Origin: an uncultured Granulosicoccus sp.
GTDB lineage: Bacteria > Pseudomonadota > Gammaproteobacteria > Granulosicoccales > Granulosicoccaceae
Direction: 5' to 3'
DNA: 64,000 nucleotides
NCBI GenBank assembly: GCA_947495035.1
Contig: CANLXI010000008.1
Location: forward strand, 124,001 to 188,000
Below are positions 36,353-45,008 of the stretch, piece after piece. Below the pieces are notes generated by a model. That model was not told the origin of the DNA, ran no database searches, and was given only the letters and a program-made list of their open reading frames with translations. The translations under genes and the position numbers were made by a program. Every line of letters begins with the position of its first letter. Position 1 is the first letter of the stretch.

Positions 36353-37345
36353 ATGAAATCCTTGCTTACCGTTGTCGCATCATCCGTACTTGCATTGTCC
36401 GCAACATCATCGATGGCTGCTGAAAGAATCCGTGTTGCCGGGAATTTCGCGGCAGAACATTCGTCATCAATTGCGATGATGAAATTCGAAGAAGAACTGG
36501 AAGCACTATCGGAAGGTGCTTTCGAAGTCGATATCTTTCCCGCACAGCAATTGGGTGGTGCTGCAGAAAATGTGCAGGCGGTCAAGATCGGTGCCATCGA
36601 GCTGATGTGGGTGGGCACTGCCTACCTGACACGCACAGTGCCTGAGCTCGAGATCATCGGCTTGCCTTTTCAGTTCGAGAGTCGAGAGCAGGCATTTTCT
36701 GTTGTTGACGGGCCCGTTGGAGTTGCTCTTGACGAGAAGATGGCTGCTGAAGGAATGACTTCACTGGGGTATATGGAGCTGGGCTTCAGGCAGCTGACCA
36801 ATAACGAACATCCCATTGAAACGGTCGATGATATTGCTGGCTTGAAGATTCGCCTGCAACCGAACGAGACGCATCTTGCAACCTTCCGGGCGCTTGGCGC
36901 CAACCCGGTGGCGATGGACGTCAAGGAATTGTATTCTGCGCTGGAACAAGGTGTGATAGACGGTCAGGAAAACCCTTTCGCCATCATCAACGTGGCAGGC
37001 TATCCTGAAGTGCAGAAATACGTATCCAACACGGGTCACTTTTTCGACTTCATTTCCGTGGTGGCAAACCGCAAGTGGTTCGACCAACTGGATGCAGATT
37101 CCCAATCCATGGTCACGGCTGCAATGAACACGGCAATCGAGTATCAACGAACCATGGCTGAGCAGCAGGATGCCGAAGCTCTGGAGAAGCTGACCGATGC
37201 CGGCATGACCTACACTGAAGTATCGCCAGAGCTGGCCCATGATCTGCGTGAGCAGACGGCTGATGTCGCCAGTGAGACTCGTGCCCGGCTGGATGCTGAC
37301 CTTGTGGAACTGCTCGATGCAGAGTCTGCCAGCCTGCTTCAATAG
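36353..37345 (+). CDS. TRAP transporter substrate-binding protein (DctP family)
   Basis: 330 residues with a signal peptide (MKSLLTVVASSVLALSATSSMAA). DctP features: GGAAENVQAVKIGAIELMWVG, LEIIGLPFQFESREQAF, and LKIRLQPNETHLATFRALGANPVAMDVKELYSALEQGVIDGQENP, which contains the Arg that binds a carboxylate ligand. It captures an organic acid in the periplasm and passes it to the membrane subunits encoded next. Confidence 0.92.
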   Translation: MKSLLTVVASSVLALSATSSMAAERIRVAGNFAAEHSSSIAMMKFEEELEALSEGAFEVDIFPAQQLGGAAENVQAVKIGAIELMWVGTAYLTRTVPELEIIGLPFQFESREQAFSVVDGPVGVALDEKMAAEGMTSLGYMELGFRQLTNNEHPIETVDDIAGLKIRLQPNETHLATFRALGANPVAMDVKELYSALEQGVIDGQENPFAIINVAGYPEVQKYVSNTGHFFDFISVVANRKWFDQLDADSQSMVTAAMNTAIEYQRTMAEQQDAEALEKLTDAGMTYTEVSPELAHDLREQTADVASETRARLDADLVELLDAESASLLQ

Positions 37346-37358
37346 GCAGCAATTGACG

Positions 37359-37835
37359 ATGACTCTGATCTCCCGATGTCTCGGGGTCGCAGATAGCGGT
37401 GCACGTCTGGCAGTCATGACAGCAACGGCAATCATGGTGGTTGTCGTGTCTGCTCAGGTCGTCATGCGCTATGCCTTCAACGGATCATTCGACTGGGCCG
37501 ATGAAATTTCCAGACTGGCATTTGTCTGGGCAATTTTCCTCGCGATTCCATTAGGTGTCAGTCAAGGCAGCCATGTGGGCATTCGTTTGCTGGTGGAGCG
37601 TTTGCCGGAAAACCTCAATAACTTGATTCAGCGGCTCATGAATCTGTTGGCAGGGATGATGATGCTGGTTGTTTTTGGTGGCTCCATTGTCGTGGCGCAG
37701 ACTACCTGGTCTGAGCGGCTGGGCTCCATCGACATCACATCCAGCGTCTTTTTCTTCCCCGTCATTATCGGCGCGGCGCATTCGGCGATTCACTTGTTGG
37801 TGGGAACATTCGCACCACGGGTATCAACATCATGA
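37359..37835 (+). CDS. TRAP transporter small permease (DctQ family)
   Basis: 158 residues from the ATG at 37359, with four predicted helices (e.g. LAVMTATAIMVVVVSAQVVMRYAF, and FGGSIVVAQTTW in a later helix). The DWADEISRLAFVWAIFLAIPLG motif is typical of DctQ. The frame is open to 37239 inside dctP but that part is not family-like. It overlaps the large permease gene by 4 bases. Confidence 0.9.
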   Translation: MTLISRCLGVADSGARLAVMTATAIMVVVVSAQVVMRYAFNGSFDWADEISRLAFVWAIFLAIPLGVSQGSHVGIRLLVERLPENLNNLIQRLMNLLAGMMMLVVFGGSIVVAQTTWSERLGSIDITSSVFFFPVIIGAAHSAIHLLVGTFAPRVSTS

Positions 37836-39112
37836 GTCTGTACGTCATCGTCTGTTTTCTGGTACTGGCCTTTCTGGGCATGCCCCTGGCGTTTTCCCTC
37901 GGGGTATCGGCTCTGGCCGGCCTGTGGTTATCGGGAATAGACCTGCTGGTGTTGCCTCCGCGACTCATGAATTCGGTGAATTCCTTCCCTCTGATGTCAA
38001 TTCCCTTGTTCATGGTTGCAGGTGAGTTGATGCTCAAGGGCGGCATCATGGAACGGTTGGTGGATCTTGCGAATGCCTTCATTGGTCGCGTCAGAGGGGG
38101 GCTGGCACAAGTAGCCATCATATCCGGCGCCGGCCTGGCGTCGGTATCCGGCGCAGCTGTTGCCGATGCTTCTGCCTTGTCATCGACTTTGGTGCCGTCG
38201 CTCGAAAAGCAGTATGGACTGGGATTTTCCACCGGTATTGTCGCGGCGGCGGCCAACCTCGGTCCCATCATCCCGCCATCCGGTGCCATGATCGTCTACG
38301 CCTTCATGGCCGGATCGAGTGTTTCGGTTGGGGGCATGTTCATGTCGGGTGTCGTCCCCGGGTTGATCCTCTTCTGTCTGCTCATGGCCTTGTGCTGGTT
38401 GATTGCCTGGTACCGGGACTACCCGCTGGCGGGAGAAGAGGTGACATTGCAGAATATCGTGAAACAGCTGAGGCGATCGCTTCTGGTATTCATGATGCCG
38501 GTGATTGTCATTGGTGGCATCGTGTTCGGTGCGTTTACTCCGACAGAAGGGGCCGCGATCGGGGTTTGTTATGCACTGTTCCTGGGATTCTTTGTCACTC
38601 GCAAGCTGAAGCTTGCAGACTTGCCTCAGGTACTTCTGACTGCCGCATCCACGTCGGCCATGGTTGGGGCAATGATAGCCTTTGCATCGACAGTAACCTT
38701 TCTGTTCACGATCGATCTGTTGCCATTGAGGCTGGCGGGATTGATGCAGGGAGTCACAGACAGCCCATTTGTTTTTCTGTGCCTGGTGTCGCTCATGCTA
38801 TTGGTGGTCGGCATGTTTCTGGAATCGAATGCGGCTTATATCATGCTGGTTCCCCTGTTCCATCCCATTGCCTTGCAGTACGGCATCGATCCGCTGCATT
38901 TCGGTTTCATATTTGTACTCAATCTGGTGATTGGCATGTTGACGCCACCGGTGGGAGTGGTGCTGTTTGTGGTTTGCGGTATTACCGGCGTCCGCATGGG
39001 TGAACTGGTGCGGCAAAGCTGGCCATTCATGGCCGCGATGTACGCTGTGCTGGTTCTGTGTATGGTATTTCCCGCTGTGGTTACCTGGTTGCCCGAGAGG
39101 CTTGGCTACTGA
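37832..39112 (+). CDS. TRAP transporter large permease (DctM family)
   Basis: 426 residues, about 12 helices. It is the Na+-coupled transport subunit. Typical segments: LGMPLAFSLGVSALAGLW, FPLMSIPLFMVAGELMLKGGIMERLVDLANAFIGRVRGGL, and AANLGPIIPPSGAMIVYAFMAG, where the IIPPS element is conserved. GTG or ATG alternatives do not improve on the ATG used. It overlaps the racemase-like gene (TGATG). Confidence 0.93.
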   Translation: MSLYVIVCFLVLAFLGMPLAFSLGVSALAGLWLSGIDLLVLPPRLMNSVNSFPLMSIPLFMVAGELMLKGGIMERLVDLANAFIGRVRGGLAQVAIISGAGLASVSGAAVADASALSSTLVPSLEKQYGLGFSTGIVAAAANLGPIIPPSGAMIVYAFMAGSSVSVGGMFMSGVVPGLILFCLLMALCWLIAWYRDYPLAGEEVTLQNIVKQLRRSLLVFMMPVIVIGGIVFGAFTPTEGAAIGVCYALFLGFFVTRKLKLADLPQVLLTAASTSAMVGAMIAFASTVTFLFTIDLLPLRLAGLMQGVTDSPFVFLCLVSLMLLVVGMFLESNAAYIMLVPLFHPIALQYGIDPLHFGFIFVLNLVIGMLTPPVGVVLFVVCGITGVRMGELVRQSWPFMAAMYAVLVLCMVFPAVVTWLPERLGY

Positions 39113-39855
39113 TGAAGCTTCTGTTGCTCAATCCCAATACCAGTGTCGCTCTCACGTCGCGTCTGGAAGCGTCTGCAAGACAGGTGCTCTCGGCCGAGGC
39201 GGAGCTTGTGACCTGTACAGCGCGTGAAGGCTTCCCCTACATTTCGTCAAGAGCGGAGGCCCAGCTGGCAGGAGCCGGTGTATTGTCCATACTTGCCGAA
39301 AGGGCTGGCAGTTACGATGCCGCTGTTATCGCCGCATTCGGCGACCCCGGACTCTCCGCTGCTCGCGAGTTGTTCGATTGCCCTGTTACCGGCATGAGTG
39401 AGTCTTCCATGCTGGCGGCCTGCTCAGCGGGCGAACGATTTGCCTTTGTGACTTTCTCCCCGTTGTTGGCTCCATGGTATACGGAACAGGTCACCCGATG
39501 CGGTCTTGGCAGTCGTTTCGCGGGTGTTTTCCATCCGGATGACTCGTTTGGTGATATAGCAACGGTGGCAGAGGACCTTGCTTCGCAATTGACGGAGTTG
39601 TGTGTCCGTGTTGCCAGCTGCGCGGATGTCCTGATACTGGCCGGAGCGCCGATTGCCGGGTTGGCGCCTGGCATCCGTGAAGATGTTCCCGCGTTGCTGC
39701 TCGATCCACTGCAAGCGGCAGTGACGGGGGCCGAGCAACAGTTCAGTTTGTTTCCGCAAGGGGCAAACCGTGGAAGTTTCAAGCGACCGCCGGGAAAGTT
39801 GTCAACGGGATTGCCTGGAGATCTTGCCGATCAGATAGCGAGGTGCAAGCTCTGA
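39112..39855 (+). CDS. Asp/Glu/hydantoin racemase-like protein lacking catalytic Cys
   Basis: 247 residues from the ATG at 39112, of the Asp/Glu/hydantoin racemase superfamily (KLLLLNPNTSVALTSRLE; AVIAAFGDPGLSAAREL; FAFVTFSPLLAPWY). Catalytic racemases of this group use two Cys. Here the first site reads AAFGDPG (Ala75 where Cys is usual) and the second ILAGAPIAG (no Cys), so it may not be a racemase. Position after uraD and TRAP genes suggests a ureide or hydantoin substrate such as allantoin (inference). It is the last gene of the operon. Confidence 0.8.
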   Translation: MKLLLLNPNTSVALTSRLEASARQVLSAEAELVTCTAREGFPYISSRAEAQLAGAGVLSILAERAGSYDAAVIAAFGDPGLSAARELFDCPVTGMSESSMLAACSAGERFAFVTFSPLLAPWYTEQVTRCGLGSRFAGVFHPDDSFGDIATVAEDLASQLTELCVRVASCADVLILAGAPIAGLAPGIREDVPALLLDPLQAAVTGAEQQFSLFPQGANRGSFKRPPGKLSTGLPGDLADQIARCKL

Positions 39856-39897
39856 AACCATGGTTGTCGGGCAAATGACCGGATTACCGACTTGGCC

Positions 39898-40674
39898 TCA
39901 AGTCTCGCTCAGAACATCGAACAGGCGTCGCTTCTCACCGAGAAATTCGTCGGACATTCTCAGTTTTTCGGTGCGTGGCCTTGGGAGTTCAACGTGCTGA
40001 ACCTGTTTGATGCGGCCCGGGTTGCGAGATAGCACGATGACCATGTCGGACAGAAATATGGCTTCTTCCAGGTCATGGGTGACAAACACCACAGTCGAAC
40101 CAGCCTGCTGCCACAATGACAACAATTCGGACTGCATCGTTGCCTTGGTCTGCGCGTCCAGTGCTCCGAAGGGTTCGTCCATCAGCATGACATCCGGCTT
40201 GTTGGCATAGACCCGCGCCAGGTCCACCCGTTTGCGCATTCCGCCCGACAGCTGTCTGGGATAGGCGTTTTCCCAGCCGTCCAATCCCACCAGCTTGATC
40301 CATGCATCGGATTCGATCTTTCTCTGTGCCTTCTTCACGCCGCGGACCTTCAGGCCGTATTCGATGTTGTCTCTGACGCTCAGCCAGGGAAATACGGCGT
40401 CCTGCTGAAACACCATGCCGCGACTGGCATGGGGGCCGTCGACCACATTGCCATCAACTCGAACCTCTCCCAGCGTCGGTTGTGTCAGCCCTGCCATGAT
40501 GCGCAGCAGGGTTGACTTGCCACAACCGGAGTGTCCGACAATGGAGACAAAGCGACCCTTGGGTATGTCAAGGGAGACGTTGTCGAGCACATTGATGGTG
40601 CGCTCATCGTCCGCCAGAGCGAACTCCATGCCGATCTGGTCGATGGCAAGCATGCCCAGAGGTGGGTTATTCAT
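39898..40674 (-). CDS. ABC transporter ATPase, nitrate/sulfonate/taurine type
   Basis: 258 residues from the ATG at 40674. Walker A GHSGCGKST, Q-loop VFQQDAVFPWLSV, signature LSGGMRKRVDLARVYA, Walker B VMLMDEPFGALD and H-loop VTHDLEEAIFLSD are all intact. It energises the permease encoded just upstream (2-base gap). Sequence type is that of SsuB/TauB. Confidence 0.92.
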   Translation of the reverse strand: MNNPPLGMLAIDQIGMEFALADDERTINVLDNVSLDIPKGRFVSIVGHSGCGKSTLLRIMAGLTQPTLGEVRVDGNVVDGPHASRGMVFQQDAVFPWLSVRDNIEYGLKVRGVKKAQRKIESDAWIKLVGLDGWENAYPRQLSGGMRKRVDLARVYANKPDVMLMDEPFGALDAQTKATMQSELLSLWQQAGSTVVFVTHDLEEAIFLSDMVIVLSRNPGRIKQVQHVELPRPRTEKLRMSDEFLGEKRRLFDVLSET

Positions 40675-40676
40675 GT

Positions 40677-41510
40677 CTACTGGACCTCCGACCACTGGCC
40701 GATGCGCTGTTGGATGTTACGAAAGATCCTGTCCATCGAGAATGCCAGAATGCCGATCATGATGATGCCGGTCATGACCAGGCTGGTGTCGAAGAAGCGA
40801 CGGCCGGACTGCAACATGAACCCCAGACCCGATTGAGCCGCTACCAACTCTGCGGCTACCAGGGTTGTCCAGGAAGCTGCCATGGCAACGCGCATGCCTG
40901 CGAAGATGAAGGGAATCGAATAGGGCAATGCGACGGTACGAAACACGGTCAGGGGACTGGCTCCCAATGTCTGCGAGGCCTCCACGTAGACTTTGGGCAC
41001 TTGCTTCATGCCTGAATAGGCATTGACGATGCAGGTGAGGAAAGAAGCCGCCACGATGATGAAAATACGGGAAAACTCGCCTATGCCGAACCACAGGATG
41101 ACCAGCGGGATATAGGCCAGTGGCGGGATGGGGCGCAGGCACTCGACAATCGGATCGAACACGTATTCAACATACTTGAACCACCCCATCAAGGTACCCA
41201 GCAGTATGGCAAGGCTGGTACCGATCAGATATCCGATCAGCACCCGTTGAAGACTGGCCCAGGTAGCGGTCAACAGTGTGCCGTCCAACAGCTTTTCCAC
41301 AAAGGTCGAGAAAATGAGCTGTGGTGGCGGTGTCAGTATGGCGTTGGCAGTGGGCAGATTGGAGATGAAAGTGTACAGCAGTGCCACGGAGCCGAGACTG
41401 ATGGTGCCGACAAGCACCTTGAGACGGCGTTCTCTGGTGGCAATCTGTGCGGGGCTGGCCGCTACACGTCTGGAAAGACGATCCGTGCCGCCCAATACTT
41501 GCTCTGTCAT
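40677..41510 (-). CDS. ABC transporter permease, SsuC/TauC type
   Basis: 277 residues with about six helices. The BPD-transport signature is present: RVLIGYLIGTSLAILLGTLMGWFKYVEYVFDPIVECLRPIPPLAYIPLVILWFGIGE, and the EAA loop YVEASQTLGASPLTVFRTVALPYSIPFIFAGMRVAMAASW. Middle gene of the SBP-permease-ATPase operon. Confidence 0.92.
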   Translation of the reverse strand: MTEQVLGGTDRLSRRVAASPAQIATRERRLKVLVGTISLGSVALLYTFISNLPTANAILTPPPQLIFSTFVEKLLDGTLLTATWASLQRVLIGYLIGTSLAILLGTLMGWFKYVEYVFDPIVECLRPIPPLAYIPLVILWFGIGEFSRIFIIVAASFLTCIVNAYSGMKQVPKVYVEASQTLGASPLTVFRTVALPYSIPFIFAGMRVAMAASWTTLVAAELVAAQSGLGFMLQSGRRFFDTSLVMTGIIMIGILAFSMDRIFRNIQQRIGQWSEVQ

Positions 41511-41534
41511 GGTCAGGACTCCGCCAGTACCGAA

Positions 41535-42545
41535 CTACAGACCGTCAATGACCCGAGGGTCCAGCAGAGTATCGAAGTCCGGCAGAGAATCCAGAATGCC
41601 CACCTCCTGCAGAAACTCGGATTGCTTCTTCAGCATGTCGGCCAGTGTGCCATCCGTATTGATCTGCTTGACCTCATCCACGTTGAAAAACGTCAGGGCG
41701 TCGATCTGTTGCTGTACCTGTTCTGCTGTCAAGTTGGCTCCGACGACCTTGTTCAACCAGTTCTGCAGGTCCAGGGCTGCGGCTTCGGCGGTGTCAGGGG
41801 AGGTGAAGTAGGGCACCGACTTGCCGTGGAAAACACGTAGTACCTTCTGGATGTCCTCGAGTCTTGCGTCGATGATCTTGCCGGGGGCTGCCCACAGGTC
41901 GAAGACGAAGAAGGGGTCAGTGAAGTCACTGGTGGCAAACAGTACCCTGGAATCCTTGCGGGCTTCCAGTACGCGGTCCAGTGCAGAAGGTGCAGGCGCG
42001 AAGGCATCGATGCGACCGGCGATGAAGGCACCTTGTGCATCGAGCACTTCCATCTGCACCAGATCGACGTCATCGGTGGTCATGCCGTGCTGTGCCAGAG
42101 CCTGGCCGACGATGTAATGCTGTGTGGTGGCCCAGGGAATGCTGACCTTCTTGCCACGCAGTTCCTCGATGGAGTCGATACCATTCTGCGAAACGATTTT
42201 CGAGGGACCCGACACATCGGCTACCACGGACAGCACGCGCAAGTCCATGATCTGTTGAGCGGCGGTGCGCAAGGTGGGAACACCACCCAGTGCGCCGATG
42301 TCGATGCTGCCACCGATCATGGCTTCAAGCAGTGGCGGCCCGCTGTCGAACAGTACCAGCTCCACGTCGACACCTTCCTCCTCGAACCACTGTTGCGCTT
42401 CGGCAACATTGATCAGACCGAAGGAGGTGAACTGCAGATAGCCCACTTTCAGAGGATCCGCCATGGCGGTGGCCGGACCTGCTGCGATTGCACAGGCTGC
42501 CAGGATAGCGCCCGCGGTTGAAAGAATTCGTCGTCTTGTCAGCAT
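41535..42545 (-). CDS. ABC substrate-binding protein, taurine/nitrate/sulfonate type
   Basis: 336 residues. The signal peptide with RRR (MLTRRRILSTAGAILAACAIAAGPATAMA) could be Tat or Sec. The mature part is of the SsuA/TauA/ThiY type: LKVGYLQFTSFGLINVAEAQQWFEEEGVDVELVLFDSGPPLLEAMIGGSIDIGALGGVP. The ligand is unknown; sulfonates, nitrate and pyrimidine precursors are all handled by relatives. First gene of the three-gene importer operon. Confidence 0.9.
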   Translation of the reverse strand: MLTRRRILSTAGAILAACAIAAGPATAMADPLKVGYLQFTSFGLINVAEAQQWFEEEGVDVELVLFDSGPPLLEAMIGGSIDIGALGGVPTLRTAAQQIMDLRVLSVVADVSGPSKIVSQNGIDSIEELRGKKVSIPWATTQHYIVGQALAQHGMTTDDVDLVQMEVLDAQGAFIAGRIDAFAPAPSALDRVLEARKDSRVLFATSDFTDPFFVFDLWAAPGKIIDARLEDIQKVLRVFHGKSVPYFTSPDTAEAAALDLQNWLNKVVGANLTAEQVQQQIDALTFFNVDEVKQINTDGTLADMLKKQSEFLQEVGILDSLPDFDTLLDPRVIDGL

Positions 42546-42741
42546 GGTGTTTCCTCTTCTTGTTGGATGGGTGTGCGAACAGATCTCCGTCCTGTGCCCA
42601 GTCGAACTCCGGCTGGGCCGGATGGTGTCATTCGATATGAGTAGGTATTGACGGCTTGAGCATCGTGCTGAGTGAGTCCGTCCCGAGGGCAGTGCTCATT
42701 CCGGTGTTGTGGCAATCGTTGAAGTCGGCCAGGTTCCGCCG

Positions 42742-42773
42742 GCGGGGAGTCCGAACAGAACGGACTCCCCCGC
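42742..42773 (-). terminator. Strong hairpin after sulfatase gene
   Basis: GCGGGGAGTCCG (42742-42753) pairs with CGGACTCCCCCGC (42761-42773) around the loop AACAGAA, with one bulged base. It begins 4 bases after the end of the sulfatase frame on the minus strand. No T-run follows, so it may act as a terminator with help or as an mRNA end stabiliser. Confidence 0.55.
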
Positions 42774-42776
42774 GGT

Positions 42777-44258
42777 TCAGGGCGTATCGAGCTGCATGCC
42801 CGGGTGATTCATGGGACCGGTGTCCACGGCACGGCGTCGGGCTGCTCGTGTACGCACGGAGGTGTCGATCAGCCACTCGCGCATCACGTCCAGCATCTCC
42901 TGTTTCTTCGACGCCGCTTCCGGTTTGTCCCACAGATTGCGCTTTTCACCCGGGTCGTTGACCAGGTCGAACAGCTGACCGCAACTCAGGCCCTTGAAAT
43001 GCACCAGTTTGTGGGTGGCAGAGCGCACCATGGTCAGGTACTCGGCACCCGTCAGGTTGACATCACCGCCCTGTTCACAGAATACATGGCTGCGTCCTTC
43101 GAATTCTTCACCGACCAGGGCAGGATTCAGTGATTCCGCCTCGAAACTCGGATCCGGGGTCAGACCTGCCCATTCGAGTATGGTGGGTCCAAGATCGAAC
43201 AGCTGGACCAGCTCATCGACATCGCGACCTTCGGCGAACCGCCCGGGAGCAGAGATGATCAGTGGTACGCGCGTCACTTCATCATATGGCGCCCACTTCT
43301 GGCTCAGGCCGTGATCGCCGAGACAATCCCCGTGATCGGATGCGAACACGATGATGGTGTTGTCCAGTCTGCCACGTGCCTCGAGCGTATCGAGAATCTG
43401 ACCCACTTCACGATCGATCATTTCGACATTGGCACAGTAATATGCCCGCATGCGGTGCAGCTGTTCGCGGGTTGGCTCAAGGCTCCAGGCCACCGAATCA
43501 TGATCGACTTCAACATCGTGATGACGTTTCTCGGTGAATACGGGAGGCAGGTTGGCGAGATCCTCTTCGGTGACCTCTGGCAGGGGAATGTCGCGGTCCA
43601 TGTAGCGTTCGATGTACTCCGGCGTCGGGTCATACGGCGGATGCGGGCCGGGGAATCCGACGACCATGAACAGCGGCTTCTCCACAGGCTTGCTCTGCAG
43701 CCACCAGCGCGTCATGCGTCCGACAAAGACATCGGAATGCAGTTCTTCCGGTAGTTCCCAAGGGAATGCACCCAGGCGTTCCCGGTAGTCATCCCGCTTG
43801 CGGTATTCCTCACGCTGCTGCTTCTTCACCCCGTGAGCGGCAAGTGCCTTGTCCCATTCATCGAAGTAGTAGCGTCCTTCCAGAAAGCGGTCCTTGTTCT
43901 CCACGACGTAGCGTTCATCGAAGCCTGCCGGTGCATCGTAGGGAATGGTGTGCATCTTGCCGATGTTCACGGTCTGATAGCCCGATTCCTGCAAGCGTGA
44001 CACCCAGGTCTTGTTCCAGGCCTGGCCATTGGCATGTACCCCGTTGCTGTGGGGGTAATAGCCGGTGAACAGGCTGGCTCGGCAGGGAACGCAGCTGGGC
44101 GCGGTGACATGACACTGGGAAAAATTGACTCCCCGTTTGGCGAGGCGATCCAGGTTCGGCGTGTCGACATGATGGGCGCCCAGCGCATTGATGGTGTCGT
44201 AGCGCTGCTGATCGGTCATGATGACCACGATATCGGGTTTTTCGTTGTTGTCTGTCAT
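42777..44258 (-). CDS. Type I sulfatase, arylsulfatase/choline-sulfatase-like (first of three)
   Basis: 493 residues. It hydrolyses a sulfate ester. The formylglycine motif is C56-V-P-C-R60 followed by ASLFTG (CxPxR form, needing an anaerobic or aerobic maturase not seen here). The metal site includes IVVIMTDQQRYD at the N-terminus and IIVFASDHGDCLGDHGLSQKWAPYDEVTRVP. There is no signal peptide, so it is cytosolic and acts on an imported sulfated compound. It is downstream of the GntR gene in the same orientation, at the end of the first TTT module. Confidence 0.92.
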   Translation of the reverse strand: MTDNNEKPDIVVIMTDQQRYDTINALGAHHVDTPNLDRLAKRGVNFSQCHVTAPSCVPCRASLFTGYYPHSNGVHANGQAWNKTWVSRLQESGYQTVNIGKMHTIPYDAPAGFDERYVVENKDRFLEGRYYFDEWDKALAAHGVKKQQREEYRKRDDYRERLGAFPWELPEELHSDVFVGRMTRWWLQSKPVEKPLFMVVGFPGPHPPYDPTPEYIERYMDRDIPLPEVTEEDLANLPPVFTEKRHHDVEVDHDSVAWSLEPTREQLHRMRAYYCANVEMIDREVGQILDTLEARGRLDNTIIVFASDHGDCLGDHGLSQKWAPYDEVTRVPLIISAPGRFAEGRDVDELVQLFDLGPTILEWAGLTPDPSFEAESLNPALVGEEFEGRSHVFCEQGGDVNLTGAEYLTMVRSATHKLVHFKGLSCGQLFDLVNDPGEKRNLWDKPEAASKKQEMLDVMREWLIDTSVRTRAARRRAVDTGPMNHPGMQLDTP

Positions 44259-44285
44259 GTTGTCATTCTGGGTTGGAGTAGGTAA

Positions 44286-45008
44286 TCAGAGTTGCAGATC
44301 GAAGAAGCGCTCTTCCATCACATCGATATGACCTTGCATGGCCGTGGATGCGGCTTCGGGCAGTCGTCTCTCCAGCGCGCGATGAATCACGCGGTGATCG
44401 CTGATGGAGCGGCGGCGGTTGGCGGTGCTGCGGGTCTGGTCATACCAGCGAATCCACATTGTGGTGTTGCGTTGCTGCCACAGATGGCCGACGAACTGTT
44501 CCAGCAGACGGTTGCCCGATGCCTTGGCAATCAGGTGATGAAACTCGGCATCGGCACGGTCGAAACGCGGTACATCATCGAGTGCGGATTCCATGGTTTC
44601 GATACAGCGGCCGATCTGCACGATCTCGGCATCACTGGCGCGGGTGGCAGCCAGATAGGCTGTCTGTGCCTCGATGAGCCGGCGGGATTCGAGAATTTCG
44701 GATGGGCTGGTCTCATCGGCGGCAGGTGATGCGACAGTTGCATTCTGGCGGACGTTGTCACCCAGAACGAAGACACCGGAGCCGACACGAATCTCCACCA
44801 GACCCATCAGCTCCAGCGCCAGGACGGCTTCACGTACCGTGGTTCGACTGACGCTGAGTGTCGAGGCCAGTTCACGCTCGGGCGGCAGGCGCTGGCCGGC
44901 AACGAACTCGCCGTCAGTGATGCGTTGCGCAAGATCTCGGGCGATCTGTACATAGCGTCGTTCGTCCGGTTCGGCCTTGTCGAGCACATTGCTGGAGATG
45001 GGCTTCAT
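44286..45008 (-). CDS. GntR-family regulator, FadR subfamily
   Basis: 240 residues from the ATG at 45008. N-terminal winged helix: YVQIARDLAQRITDGEFVAGQRLPPERELASTLSVSRTTVREAVLALELMGLVEIRVGSGVFV. A C-terminal FCD all-helical effector domain follows, with metal-binding His (AEFHHLIAKASGN, DHRVIHRALERR). It overlaps the end of tctA by 4 bases. The frame extends to 45398 inside tctA without family features. It probably senses the sulfatase/TTT substrate or product and binds the site at 48125-48139 (inference). Confidence 0.9.
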   Translation of the reverse strand: MKPISSNVLDKAEPDERRYVQIARDLAQRITDGEFVAGQRLPPERELASTLSVSRTTVREAVLALELMGLVEIRVGSGVFVLGDNVRQNATVASPAADETSPSEILESRRLIEAQTAYLAATRASDAEIVQIGRCIETMESALDDVPRFDRADAEFHHLIAKASGNRLLEQFVGHLWQQRNTTMWIRWYDQTRSTANRRRSISDHRVIHRALERRLPEAASTAMQGHIDVMEERFFDLQL

